Source of the DNA: Tissierellia bacterium
GTDB taxonomy: Bacteria; Bacillota; Clostridia; Tissierellales; Tepidimicrobiaceae
Direction: 5' to 3'
Length of the DNA stretch: 35,186 nt
Assembly (NCBI GenBank): GCA_012728365.1
Contig: JAAYFE010000058.1
Span: 1 to 35,186, forward strand
Shown: positions 8,683 through 17,408 of the stretch, in pieces
Position numbering within the stretch: position 1 is the stretch's first letter
Layout of the letters: every line of letters starts with the position of its first letter
Program-made: the position numbers and the translations under genes
The notes under the pieces: generated by a model
What the model was told of the DNA's origin: nothing
Seen by the model: the letters and a program-made list of their open reading frames with translations, nothing else
Database searches by the model: none

Positions 8683-9519
8683 ATGCTCTTTTTTAAAAAA
8701 TATAAAAATAGAATGATAGTAACTTTAATTGCTATCATTCTTATTGTTATTATTGGAGTTACAAACAGTGAGAGATTAAAATTAACTGCTATAGAAAGTT
8801 TTTTAGGGAATGTTTTTACTCCTGTACAAAAATTTATGTTCAGTATAGGGAGAAATGTTTCTGATTTTTTTGCTTCTATTAAAAACATATCTGACTTGAT
8901 GGAAGAAAACAAAGAGCTTAAATTGAAAGTAGCAAAATTAGAAGAGGAAAATAGAAGATATGAAGATCTAATAGGAAGAAGTGAATATCTTATAAATGAA
9001 AAAAAATTATTAGAAAGTACTAATTATAAATTAATTGCCGCACAAGTTACTGGGAAAGAACCTGGCAATTGGTTTAAGAGGTTTACAATAGATAGAGGTT
9101 CAAAAGATGGAGTAGAAAAAGGAGATACTGTAATACAAGCAGTAGAGATAGATGGAGAAGTAGTTTTAGAAGGTGTAGTTGGGCGTATTGTGGAAGTAGG
9201 GGACAATTGGTCAAAAGTAATTTCTATAATAGACGAAAATAATAATATTTCTTTTAAAGTTACTAGAACCCAAGATGGTGGCATTGTTTCAGGTAGTATT
9301 GATGGCAATTTAAGTGGATATTTATTTGATAGTAAAGCAGATGTTATAAAGGGAGACAAGCTATTTAGTTCAGGTCTTGGAGGGGTTTACTTACAGGACC
9401 TGTATATAGGAGAAATTATCGATGTCATAAAAGAAGATGAGGATTTAACGAAAAAAATAAAAGTTAAACCAGCTGTAGATTTCAAAAAACTATATAAAGT
9501 ATATGTAATTATAGATTGA
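8683..9519 (+). CDS. mreC: Rod shape-determining protein MreC
   Basis: Bitopic scaffold protein of the elongasome. The N-terminal transmembrane helix spans about residues 10-27. A coiled coil follows (roughly 66-100, rich in Glu, Lys and Leu, including LMEENKELKLKVAKLEEEN), then the beta-barrel MreC domain with GNWFKRFTIDRGSKDGV and the later GLGGVYLQDLYIGEI. 278 aa, usual size. It starts 13 bases after mreB and is followed closely by mreD. Confidence 0.95.
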   Translation: MLFFKKYKNRMIVTLIAIILIVIIGVTNSERLKLTAIESFLGNVFTPVQKFMFSIGRNVSDFFASIKNISDLMEENKELKLKVAKLEEENRRYEDLIGRSEYLINEKKLLESTNYKLIAAQVTGKEPGNWFKRFTIDRGSKDGVEKGDTVIQAVEIDGEVVLEGVVGRIVEVGDNWSKVISIIDENNNISFKVTRTQDGGIVSGSIDGNLSGYLFDSKADVIKGDKLFSSGLGGVYLQDLYIGEIIDVIKEDEDLTKKIKVKPAVDFKKLYKVYVIID

Positions 9520-9535
9520 CGATAGAGGGATAAAA

Positions 9536-10036
9536 TTGAGTATATTGACCGTAAGTATAATTATTATTATAAATTTTATATTACAGCCTACAATTGTGTC
9601 TTATTTTAAGATTTTTGATATCGTTCCAAACACCAGTCTTATTATTGTAGTCATTATTGCAATATCAAATGGAAAGTTTACTGGAGCAATTTCAGGCCTT
9701 ATAGTTGGTCTACTAAATGATATAATCTTTAGTGTTCCAGTTGGAATAAATCCATTTATTTACTTTTTTGTAGGATATTTAGTGGGTATGACGGAGAATA
9801 AATTGTCAAGGGAGAGCATACTACTCCCAATTATCATGACTATATTATCTACACTTGGATATCATCTTCTTTATTACCTTTTCACTTTCTTCTTAGGTTA
9901 TGAAATTTCCATTGGACATATAATGAGGAATATTGTTATATTTGAAACTGTTTACAACACTTTATTGTCAGTTGTATTATCTAAGTTGCTTTCTAGGTTT
10001 ATTAAAACTCCTTCAATTAGATTTGGCAAGAAATAG
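9536..10036 (+). CDS. mreD: Rod shape-determining protein MreD
   Basis: Small polytopic membrane protein of the Mre complex, 166 aa with about five hydrophobic helices and the family-typical GLIVGLLNDIIFSVPVGINPF in the middle. The start is a TTG (9536) after AGAGGGA; no ATG gives a comparable N-terminus. Sequence conservation of MreD is low, so the call leans on hydropathy and the mreB-mreC-x-PBP2 order. Confidence 0.9.
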   Translation: MSILTVSIIIIINFILQPTIVSYFKIFDIVPNTSLIIVVIIAISNGKFTGAISGLIVGLLNDIIFSVPVGINPFIYFFVGYLVGMTENKLSRESILLPIIMTILSTLGYHLLYYLFTFFLGYEISIGHIMRNIVIFETVYNTLLSVVLSKLLSRFIKTPSIRFGKK

Positions 10037-10048
10037 AGGTGTTTTGAT

Positions 10049-13000
10049 TTGAAATTCATGGAAAAAATTAAAAATAGATACAATATATTGATTATAATAT
10101 TAAGTATTTGTATGATATTGCTTTCTTTTAGACTAGCTATTTTAACAATCGTAGAAGGAGATTATTATAGAGATATATCTGACAATAAAAGGTTAAAGGA
10201 AATATATGTAACTGCACCTAGAGGAGAAATCAGGGATAGATATGGTAGGCTTTTAGCTGGAAATAAGCTTAGCTTTACTGTCCAGCTCTTGAAGGATGAA
10301 ATAAATACATTAAGTAGGGAGGAAAAGAACCATACCCTTTTACAACTAGCTAGGTTATTAGAGGAAGATGGAGTAAATTATGTGGATGAATTTCCAATTA
10401 ATTTTAATGTATTTGAATATTCTAGTGAAGAAATTTATGAAATGGATAGTTTATCACCTTTGGATAAGGTAATAGAAATTATAATCTCTAATAATTTATT
10501 AGCTGAAATATTGGATACTTACTATATATATCCAGGCTATGAGGAACATTTTAAATTTATTACTATTAATAGGGCTATTGACGCCTTAGAAGATAAAGAC
10601 ATAAGGGTACCTGTTGTAGCTGAAATAATAAATGGTGAGCTTATGGTGACATATGACGAAAATGCAGATATAAACAAGTGGAAGACTGAGCATGGAATTA
10701 GTTCTGATGCAACACCTAAAGGTGCTATAATTTCTCTTATTAATAATGATAAAAATTATATAAGAAAGATACTAGACCATCCTATTTCCAGACAATTGGC
10801 ATTTAATATAATTAAAGAAAAAAATCTTGATACTTTTACTCTAAATGTAATGGAAGGAAAAAGTATCAATGGAAATATTGTTTTGAAGGAGTATTCATTA
10901 ACATATGATGAAGAATACAAGGACATAAAGAGGTCCTTTATGAATTCTTTTAGTAGTATTAACTTTGAAACAAGTGCAAAGGAAGATTTCGTAGAGATTG
11001 TTATTAGCACTTCCTTAGTTGATTTATTGTTTAAGGTTGTTGAAGAGGAAGATGGGAGTGGAAATATAAACAGAATAGTACCTGGTAAGATATTAATCGA
11101 TATGATTAAGGAAAAAGGACTAGAGTCACCAGTGAAAATAGAGGTTGACGAAGGAGATAACTCAGTTATTTATAGCTATAAGGATAAGAAGGACTCCAGT
11201 GAAAAACTTCCTATAGATGCCCTTATAAGCTTTGCACAACAGAATAACATACTAGAAGACTTCATAACCCATGATATGATAAAGGCTATAGCACAAGAAG
11301 TGATTCTGTCCAATGGTTATAATCCAAGAATATCTATATCTAAGTGGGAATACGTGCCTTTAATAGATAAGGAAAGCTGGTATGATAAATTTAAAATACC
11401 TCATGATTATAGTGTAGAAGAAGCCTTCTATTACTTAAAAGAATATTATGACCTTGATCCTAATTTAAGTCCATATGAATCTAGGGCGGTAATGTCACTA
11501 CATGACCAATTAGATAAGCAAGGGCAAAGAGCCTACCAGCCCATAAATATTGCCTATGGTATAAAGGATATTACTGTAGCTAAAATAGAGGAAGGTTTTA
11601 TAGAGCATTCAGGAGTACAGGTCTCCATTGAACCTGTAAGATATTATCCTGAAGGAGAAACTGCAGCCCATATATTAGGATATTTAGGTAAAATATCCCA
11701 AAGTAATGAAATACAAAAATATGTTGTGGAAAACAACTATTCACCTAACGATATAATAGGTAAAACGGGGGTAGAAGAAAAGTTTGAGTTAATATTAAAG
11801 GGTAAAAATGGTGTTAAAAGGGTTGAAGTAGACGTATTAGGTAATAGAACTAATATTATTGATGAAGAGGAGGCAATTCCTGGTAACAATATATATTTAA
11901 CTATCGATTTAGATTTACAAAAGGCTGCAGAAGAAGTTCTTGAATATGGTCTTGAGAAGATTAGAGAAGCTGGAGTTTTTGAGAGCAAGTGGGGAAATTA
12001 TAAATATGGAATTAGTAACTCTAAAAAAAGGCCCTATATTAATGCTACATCAGGTGCTGTAGTAGTTACATCTGTAAAAACTGGTGAAGTGTTAGCTTTA
12101 GCTAACTATCCTGCTTATGATCCAAATTTATTTTCCACTGGTATATCTAAATCTGATTGGGAAAGCTTATTTCCTGAACATGAAGAGGATTTATTGGCTC
12201 CAAGACCCTTATATAATATTGCTATACAGACAGCTATTCAGCCAGGATCTGTTTTTAAGATGGTTACAGCTTTGGCTGCCTTAGAAAAGGGGATGGATCC
12301 TAATAAGACTATAAGGGATATGGGGTATGTACAATTTGGAAACAGAACAATTGGCTGTTGGTACTGGAATTCTTATAGGAGAACCCATGGAGCAACTAAT
12401 TTATATGATGCCATTAGAGATTCCTGTAACTATTATTTCTACTCCCTTGCCCTAGGGGTGAACCAAAAAACTGGAGAGCCTGTTGGTGTAACTTTAACCA
12501 TTGATGATATAGCTGAAATGGCTAAAAAATTAGGTCTAAATGATAGGACTGGAATAGAAATAGATATACCTAGAGAGTCAGCAGGAGGTGTTCCCAATCC
12601 TCAAAGTAAGATAATGATCACTCAAGTTCTACTAAGAAATTATTTAAAAGCTTATATTAGAGACTATATAAAAGAAGGAGAAGAATTTACTGATAAAGAA
12701 ATTGAAGACAAGATAGAAACTATTGTAAGTTGGGTAGAAAATGAGAATTCTTTATCTAGATCTGAAGTTATAAGAAGACTTGATGAAATGGGAATTGAAC
12801 CAGAAAAACCCCTTCCAGGAGATAGGGAAGGTCTAGCTGATAAGATCAAATATACCTATTTAAACTATGCTGGTTGGAATATAACTGATACTATTAATAT
12901 AACCATAGGCCAAGGACAAAATGCCTATACTCCAGTTCAAATAGCAAACTATGTGGCTACTATTGCAAATGGAGGATACAAAAATAAACTAACTGTTATA

Positions 13001-13426
13001 GATAGTATTAAGAATTATGATAATACTAAAACCATCTACAAGAGGGATGTGCAACCAGAAAGAATAGACTTAAATAACTATGAAAATTTAGAACATATCA
13101 AATTAGGAATGCGAAAAGTGGTTACTGAAGGTAGCGTTAGCAGTGTATTTAAAGATTTTCCTATATCAGTAGCTGCTAAAACCGGTACTGCCCAAAGGGA
13201 TGGAATAAATCCTGTTACTGGAGATACCTATGATGAATATGCCTGGTTTGTGGCCTTTGCTCCCTATGAAGATCCAGAAATTGCAATTTCAATAGTATTA
13301 TTTCAGGGGGGTACTGGTGGGTATGCTGCACCAATAGCAAGGGAAATTATTGCTGAATATTTTGGTTTAAATGATATTGATGTAGAAGATCAATTGCCTT
13401 TTGAAAATGAATTGGAAAGGAGATAA
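10049..13426 (+). CDS. Class B penicillin-binding protein 2, extended
   Basis: Peptidoglycan transpeptidase of the elongasome. TTG 10049 follows AGAGGTG by about 8 bases. Domains: transmembrane helix at about 12-32; start of the pedestal with PRGEIRDRYGRLLA; a very long pedestal region to about residue 620, including YYPEGETAAHILGYLG and IIGKTGVEEKFE; then the transpeptidase domain with S734-x-x-K737 (GSVFK), S792-C-N794 and K1044-T-G. A Glu/Lys-rich helical insert of about 80 residues lies between SxN and KTG. At 1125 aa it is longer than usual PBP2 (about 600-1000). The position after mreBCD supports the PBP2 role; SpoVD-like proteins are the alternative, but no PASTA domain is seen. Confidence 0.93.
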   Translation: MKFMEKIKNRYNILIIILSICMILLSFRLAILTIVEGDYYRDISDNKRLKEIYVTAPRGEIRDRYGRLLAGNKLSFTVQLLKDEINTLSREEKNHTLLQLARLLEEDGVNYVDEFPINFNVFEYSSEEIYEMDSLSPLDKVIEIIISNNLLAEILDTYYIYPGYEEHFKFITINRAIDALEDKDIRVPVVAEIINGELMVTYDENADINKWKTEHGISSDATPKGAIISLINNDKNYIRKILDHPISRQLAFNIIKEKNLDTFTLNVMEGKSINGNIVLKEYSLTYDEEYKDIKRSFMNSFSSINFETSAKEDFVEIVISTSLVDLLFKVVEEEDGSGNINRIVPGKILIDMIKEKGLESPVKIEVDEGDNSVIYSYKDKKDSSEKLPIDALISFAQQNNILEDFITHDMIKAIAQEVILSNGYNPRISISKWEYVPLIDKESWYDKFKIPHDYSVEEAFYYLKEYYDLDPNLSPYESRAVMSLHDQLDKQGQRAYQPINIAYGIKDITVAKIEEGFIEHSGVQVSIEPVRYYPEGETAAHILGYLGKISQSNEIQKYVVENNYSPNDIIGKTGVEEKFELILKGKNGVKRVEVDVLGNRTNIIDEEEAIPGNNIYLTIDLDLQKAAEEVLEYGLEKIREAGVFESKWGNYKYGISNSKKRPYINATSGAVVVTSVKTGEVLALANYPAYDPNLFSTGISKSDWESLFPEHEEDLLAPRPLYNIAIQTAIQPGSVFKMVTALAALEKGMDPNKTIRDMGYVQFGNRTIGCWYWNSYRRTHGATNLYDAIRDSCNYYFYSLALGVNQKTGEPVGVTLTIDDIAEMAKKLGLNDRTGIEIDIPRESAGGVPNPQSKIMITQVLLRNYLKAYIRDYIKEGEEFTDKEIEDKIETIVSWVENENSLSRSEVIRRLDEMGIEPEKPLPGDREGLADKIKYTYLNYAGWNITDTINITIGQGQNAYTPVQIANYVATIANGGYKNKLTVIDSIKNYDNTKTIYKRDVQPERIDLNNYENLEHIKLGMRKVVTEGSVSSVFKDFPISVAAKTGTAQRDGINPVTGDTYDEYAWFVAFAPYEDPEIAISIVLFQGGTGGYAAPIAREIIAEYFGLNDIDVEDQLPFENELERR

Positions 13427-13444
13427 ACTTTCCAATTCATTTTT
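13409..13444 (+). terminator. Intrinsic terminator overlapping the PBP2 3' end
   Basis: An 11-bp perfect stem GAATTGGAAAG / CTTTCCAATTC with an 8-base loop that contains the TAA stop codon, followed by ATTTTT. The left arm encodes the last residues of the PBP (NELERR). Confidence 0.88.
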
Positions 13445-13512
13445 AAAATAAAAAAAGGATTTTTTATGTTAATAGAGAATATATAAATAGATGATATCTG
13501 GAGGTAATGTTT

Positions 13513-14127
13513 GTGAGAGAGGGATTGGTTAGCTTTAAAGGTATAAATGGAGGAATTTATATAAATGTTAAAAATGGAGAATTTAATACAATATTGAAAG
13601 AACTTGAGGAAAAATTAACAAAATCTATAGATTTCTTCAGAGAAGCTAAAATTATCGGTATAAAGGGGGAAAGTATATCTAAAGAAGAAAAAAAAGAGTT
13701 GTTAAATGTAATTAAGTACAAATATGAGCTTAATATTATAGAAGATTTAGAGCCTTCTTTAAAGGAAAGTGTATTTGACGGGATTGAAGAAGGTATGACT
13801 AAGTTTATAAGTACTACCATTAGATCTGGACAAGTGGTGGAATATGATGGAAATATTGTAATAATTGGTGATGTAAATCCAGGTGCACTAATTAAAGCTA
13901 GGGGAAATATTGTTATTTTAGGAAGTTTAAAGGGAGTTGCCCACGCTGGTGTAGGGGGCAATACTGAGGCTTATATTGCAGCTTATGACCTGCGGCCAAC
14001 CCAGATTAGAATTGGTAGCATTATTAGCAGAAAACCAGATGGTAATATGGATTTTATTGGCATACCCGAGGTGGCTAGGGTTTGTAATAAGGAAATTGTT
14101 ATTGAACCTTATTTACCAAGAAAATAA
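13513..14127 (+). CDS. minC: Septum site-determining protein MinC
   Basis: Inhibitor of FtsZ polymerisation that works with MinD. The N-terminal domain (to about 95) is divergent, while the C-terminal beta-helix domain is clear: IRSGQVVEYDGNIVIIGDV, NPGALIKARGNIVILGSL, GVAHAG, IAAYDLRPTQIRIG. GTG 13513 is preferred because GGAGG (13500-13504) is 8 bases upstream; ATG 13507 would leave only 2 bases. That gives 204 aa, within family range. First gene of minCDE. Confidence 0.93.
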   Translation: MREGLVSFKGINGGIYINVKNGEFNTILKELEEKLTKSIDFFREAKIIGIKGESISKEEKKELLNVIKYKYELNIIEDLEPSLKESVFDGIEEGMTKFISTTIRSGQVVEYDGNIVIIGDVNPGALIKARGNIVILGSLKGVAHAGVGGNTEAYIAAYDLRPTQIRIGSIISRKPDGNMDFIGIPEVARVCNKEIVIEPYLPRK

Positions 14128-14146
14128 ATGATAGGAGGAAAAGATT

Positions 14147-14947
14147 ATGGGAATGGGCAAAGCAATTGTAATACCATCTGGATAAGGTGGAGTAGGTAAG
14201 ACTACTACAACTGCAAATATAGGAACAGGTCTAGCTATGCATGGATATAAAGTGGTGGTTGTTGATACTGATATAGGTTTAAGAAATCTTGATGTGGTTA
14301 TGGGGTTAGAAAACAGAATAGTATATGATATAGTTGATGTTGTGGAAGGTAATTGTCGACTAAAACAAGGATTAATTAGGGATAAAAGATTTGATGGATT
14401 ATATCTTTTGCCTGCAGCTCAAACTAAGGACAAGACTGCTATAAATCCAGAACAAATGATGGAACTTATTTCAAAGCTTAAAGAAGAATTTGATTATATT
14501 ATAGTAGATTCACCTGCAGGTATTGAACAAGGATTTAAGAATTCTATTGCAGGGGCTGATGAAGCTTATATAGTAACTACACCTGAAATTTCTGCAGTAA
14601 GAGATGCAGATAGGGTTATAGGACTATTAGAAGCACATGGAATTAACAATCCTAAACTTATTATCAATAGGATTAGATATGATATGGTAAAAAGAGGAGA
14701 TATGATGAATGTTGAAGATATAGTAGATATATTAGCAATAGATTTGTTAGGTATAATTCCTGATGATGAAGCCATAGTAATATCAACCAATAAAGGGGAA
14801 CCTGTAATTGCTGAAGAAAAGCCTTTATCTGCAAAAGCCTATAGAAATATTTGTAATAGAATACTTGGAAAAGAAGTTGAACTATTGGATTTGGAGACCA
14901 ATGAAGGCAAATTAAGCAGGATATTAAAAGTGTTATTTAATAAGTAA
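14147..14947 (+). pseudogene. minD: minD interrupted by a stop codon at the deviant Walker A lysine
   Basis: Membrane-associated ATPase of the Min system. From ATG 14147 (AGGAGG upstream) the frame reads MGMGKAIVIPSG-stop-GGVGKTTTTANIGTG: the TAA at 14183-14185 occupies codon 13, where the deviant Walker A KGGVGKT requires Lys; AAA to TAA is one base change. The same frame then stays open to 14947 and has all other MinD parts, including VVVDTDIGLRNLDVVMG, DYIIVDSPAGIE and an amphipathic C-terminal membrane-targeting helix (LSRILKVLFNK). Without the stop it would be 266 aa, normal length. An internal ATG at 14237 would give 236 aa without the ATP-binding loop. It is a real nonsense mutation or a sequence error; I cannot tell which. 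Confidence 0.92.
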
Positions 14948-14960
14948 AGGGGGAATAGCC

Positions 14961-15242
14961 TTGGATTTATTTAAAGTTTTTGGGAGAAACAAGACAAAAA
15001 GCAAAAATGTAGCTAAAGAGCGACTGAAACTAGTATTAGTTCATGATAGATCAGACTTATCTCCAAAGTTTTTGGAAATGATTAAAGGTGATATCATTAG
15101 GGTTGTTAAAGAATATGCAGAAATAGACCAAGATGCCTTAGATATAAAGTTTACTAGAATGAAAAGAGATTACGATAATACACCTGTTTCTGCCCTAGTA
15201 GCAAATATTCCAATTATAAAAGTTAAAGATAATTGCAGGTAA
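14961..15242 (+). CDS. minE: Cell division topological specificity factor MinE
   Basis: Regulator that displaces MinC and stimulates the MinD ATPase. 93 aa with the N-terminal amphipathic MDLFKVFGR, the MinD-contact segment KERLKLVLVHDRSDLSPKFLEMIK, and the beta-rich topological domain (IDQDALDIKFTR). TTG start with AAAGGGGGAA upstream. Presence of MinE implies a pole-to-pole oscillating Min system rather than DivIVA/MinJ anchoring, provided minD is functional. Confidence 0.93.
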   Translation: MDLFKVFGRNKTKSKNVAKERLKLVLVHDRSDLSPKFLEMIKGDIIRVVKEYAEIDQDALDIKFTRMKRDYDNTPVSALVANIPIIKVKDNCR

Positions 15243-15276
15243 ATAATGGTAGATGTTGTACATTTATTAACAATCA

Positions 15277-15305
15277 TTGATTTAAACATTTTAATTTTTT
15301 ATAAT
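15277..15305 (+). promoter_or_regulatory. Sigma-A type promoter for the FMN-binding lipoprotein gene
   Basis: TTGATT, a 17-base spacer, and a perfect TATAAT, located about 60 bases upstream of the lipoprotein start in the gap after minE. Confidence 0.65.
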
Positions 15306-15366
15306 CAAATCGTTAACAAATTATACAAATTAACCATAAAGATAAGAGATATGTGGAGGTGTACAA

Positions 15367-16236
15367 ATGAAAAGAAGATTAAGCTTAGGCATTTTATCCA
15401 TGATTTTAGTATTAGCTTTGCTAGTAGGATGTAGTGGACAAGGCACCGAAACCAGCACTGATGAAAACGATGGTCAAAGTGCAGGCAGTGGAGAACTTGT
15501 TGATGGTACTTATTTAGTTAAGGATCCTGTAAGTGATCGAGGAAACTATCCAATGGCGGTCATGGAAGTAGTAGATGGTGAAATTGCTTCCTTTGAATAT
15601 GTAGAAATTTTAGCAGATCTAGGTGAAGAAAAAAATGAAAGCAATTACAATTATGCTGAGGGGTTAGCTGTAATTGCCAACTTAAATGAGCAATTTAATG
15701 AAAAGAAAGATCTAAATGAAGTGGATTTTGATGCTGTAACAGGAGCAACCCATACTAAAGAAAACTTTAAGAGAATAGTTAACGAATTATTGGACAAAGC
15801 CGCAAAGGGAGAAGTATATGAACCAGTTTATAAAGATGGAGAATATACAGCAACTGCTGAAGAACCTAGCCATGGTTGGTTAGGAGAGGTAAAAATAATT
15901 GTAAAACATGGACAAATTGTGGGATTAGACTATTATGAATATGCTGTAGAAGATATGGAAGGAAGCAAGGTTGTATTTGATGAAGATGATAAGCCTGTAA
16001 CAGGAGATGATGGCAAGCCTGTTACTGAAGAAGTACAAATTTCTGCTGGAGACAGAAAATCAAAGGAAAATTATGCATATTTAGAATCATTAGAAGTTAT
16101 GAAAAAGATGCAAAAATTAATTATAGATAATAATGGACTAGACAACTTAGATGTTGATAGTGTAACTGGTGCAACTGGCACAAGAACAACAATTATTGAG
16201 CTAGTTGAAAAAGCTCTTGAAGGAGCAAAATTATAA
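15367..16236 (+). CDS. Lipoprotein with two FMN-binding domains
   Basis: Exported lipoprotein probably carrying two covalent FMNs for electron transfer outside the membrane. The signal peptide ends in lipobox LVGC with C22 as lipidation site, followed by a Ser/Thr/Glu-rich linker. Two FMN_bind domains follow (about 45-155 and 160-289), each ending in the ApbE acceptor motif: DAVTGATHT with T128 and DSVTGATGT with T270. An internal duplication KPVTGDDGKPVTEE lies in the second domain. 289 aa. The next gene is apbE, which supports flavinylation. Similar proteins are thought to serve extracellular or periplasmic-side electron transfer; partner and substrate are unknown. GGAGGTG precedes the ATG. 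Confidence 0.88.
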   Translation: MKRRLSLGILSMILVLALLVGCSGQGTETSTDENDGQSAGSGELVDGTYLVKDPVSDRGNYPMAVMEVVDGEIASFEYVEILADLGEEKNESNYNYAEGLAVIANLNEQFNEKKDLNEVDFDAVTGATHTKENFKRIVNELLDKAAKGEVYEPVYKDGEYTATAEEPSHGWLGEVKIIVKHGQIVGLDYYEYAVEDMEGSKVVFDEDDKPVTGDDGKPVTEEVQISAGDRKSKENYAYLESLEVMKKMQKLIIDNNGLDNLDVDSVTGATGTRTTIIELVEKALEGAKL

Positions 16237-16249
16237 AATTTTCATACAT

Positions 16250-16278
16250 AGAAACCCTAACGATATGTTAGGGTTTCT
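16250..16278 (+). terminator. Hairpin terminator after the FMN lipoprotein gene
   Basis: A 12-bp perfect stem AGAAACCCTAAC / GTTAGGGTTTCT with a 5-base loop. The following sequence (AAATATTT) lacks a full T tract, so termination may be partial and allow read-through into apbE, whose start is 25 bases later. Confidence 0.7.
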
Positions 16279-16302
16279 AAATATTTAGAGAGAGGAATTA
16301 AT

Positions 16303-17349
16303 ATGAATAAAAAGAAAATAATACTTATGATATTGATAGTTGGAATTTTATCAAACATTGTTGCCTGTAAAGCTAAACCTAAAGAGCCCTTATCTAAATC
16401 TGCCTTTATGATGGATACTATTATAAATCTAAGAATATATGATAAAACTGATGAGGGCATAATAAACAAAGCAATGGACAGGTTAAGAGAAATTGAAAAC
16501 AGAATGAGTGCAACTATAGAAAATAGTGATATTAGTTTAATAAATAAGAATGCCGGTATTAAACCTGTCCAAGTCCATGATGATGTATATTATGTTCTTC
16601 AAGTAGCAAAACACTATGCAAGCCTAAGTGATGGCGCTTATGATCCTACTATAGGACCTTTAGTAGAACTCTGGAATGTAAATGATGAAGAAATAGAAAG
16701 GAATTCAATACCTAGTGAGGAGGAAATAAAAAAGGCACTAGAATTAGTAGATTATAATGATTTAGAGCTTATGGAAGACAATTATGTTTATTTAAAAAGG
16801 GAAGGTATGAAGCTGGATTTAGGCGGTATTGCTAAAGGATATGCTGCTGATGAAGTTAAGAGAATATTTAAAGAATATGGGGTTAGATCTGCCATTATAG
16901 ACTTAGGTGGAAATATTTATGCAGTGGGAGATAAGGGAGAAGGTGAGCCTTGGAGAATAGGAATTACTAATCCTTTTGAACCAAGTGGAAGATTTACAGG
17001 GCTTTTGGAGCTAACAGAAAGTTCTATCATCACTTCTGGAGATTATGAAAGGTATTTCATATATAATGGGAAAAGGTACCATCATATATTAGATACTAAA
17101 ACTGGCTATCCATCAGATAGTGGTATAAGTGGCGTAAGTATTATATCTGAAAGAGGAATTGATGGGGATGTCTTATCAACTACTTTATTTGTACTGGGTT
17201 TAGAAGAAGGTTTAGAGTTTATAAATAAAATGGAGGGAATTGATGCTATTTTTATTACTATAAATAGGGAGGTAATTGTTACGGAAGGATTAAAGGATAA
17301 ATTTATTATGGATAATCCTGAATTTCAATTAAAAAATAATAAGCATTAA
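16303..17349 (+). CDS. apbE: FAD:protein FMN transferase ApbE (lipoprotein)
   Basis: Transfers FMN from FAD to threonine of S/T-G-A-T type motifs in exported flavoproteins. The signal peptide ends in a lipobox (NIVAC, C22), so the enzyme is anchored on the outer face of the membrane. Conserved parts include FMMDTIINLRIYD, LDLGGIAKGYAADEV (substrate-binding), IDLGGNIYAVGDK and the metal/FAD motif HHILDTKTGYPSD. 348 aa, usual length. Likely targets in this window are the neighbouring double-domain lipoprotein, RnfG and RnfD. Confidence 0.94.
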   Translation: MNKKKIILMILIVGILSNIVACKAKPKEPLSKSAFMMDTIINLRIYDKTDEGIINKAMDRLREIENRMSATIENSDISLINKNAGIKPVQVHDDVYYVLQVAKHYASLSDGAYDPTIGPLVELWNVNDEEIERNSIPSEEEIKKALELVDYNDLELMEDNYVYLKREGMKLDLGGIAKGYAADEVKRIFKEYGVRSAIIDLGGNIYAVGDKGEGEPWRIGITNPFEPSGRFTGLLELTESSIITSGDYERYFIYNGKRYHHILDTKTGYPSDSGISGVSIISERGIDGDVLSTTLFVLGLEEGLEFINKMEGIDAIFITINREVIVTEGLKDKFIMDNPEFQLKNNKH

Positions 17350-17360
17350 TGTGTAATAAA

Positions 17361-17402
17361 ACCCACCTTTATTAAATATCATATAAGTAGGATAAGGTGG
17401 GT
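17361..17402 (+). promoter_or_regulatory. Hairpin that sequesters the ribosome binding site of the SpoIVFA-like gene
   Basis: ACCCACCTT (17361-17369) is the exact reverse complement of AAGGTGGGT (17394-17402), and two more pairs form next to a one-base bulge. The right arm contains the Shine-Dalgarno AAGGTGG for ATG 17409, so the folded RNA would hide it. No T tract follows, which argues against a simple terminator. A regulatory role is inferred. Confidence 0.5.
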
Positions 17403-17408
17403 GAACTT

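Noticed and set aside
14183..14185. Stop codon recoding in minD by analogy with selD
   Set aside because: The codon is TAA, not the UGA used for selenocysteine; the position needs lysine for nucleotide binding, and no hairpin follows it. Mutation or error is simpler.
15246..15434. 62-aa open frame after minE
   Set aside because: It covers the promoter and ribosome binding site of the lipoprotein gene, overlaps its start, and has no ribosome binding site or recognisable domain.
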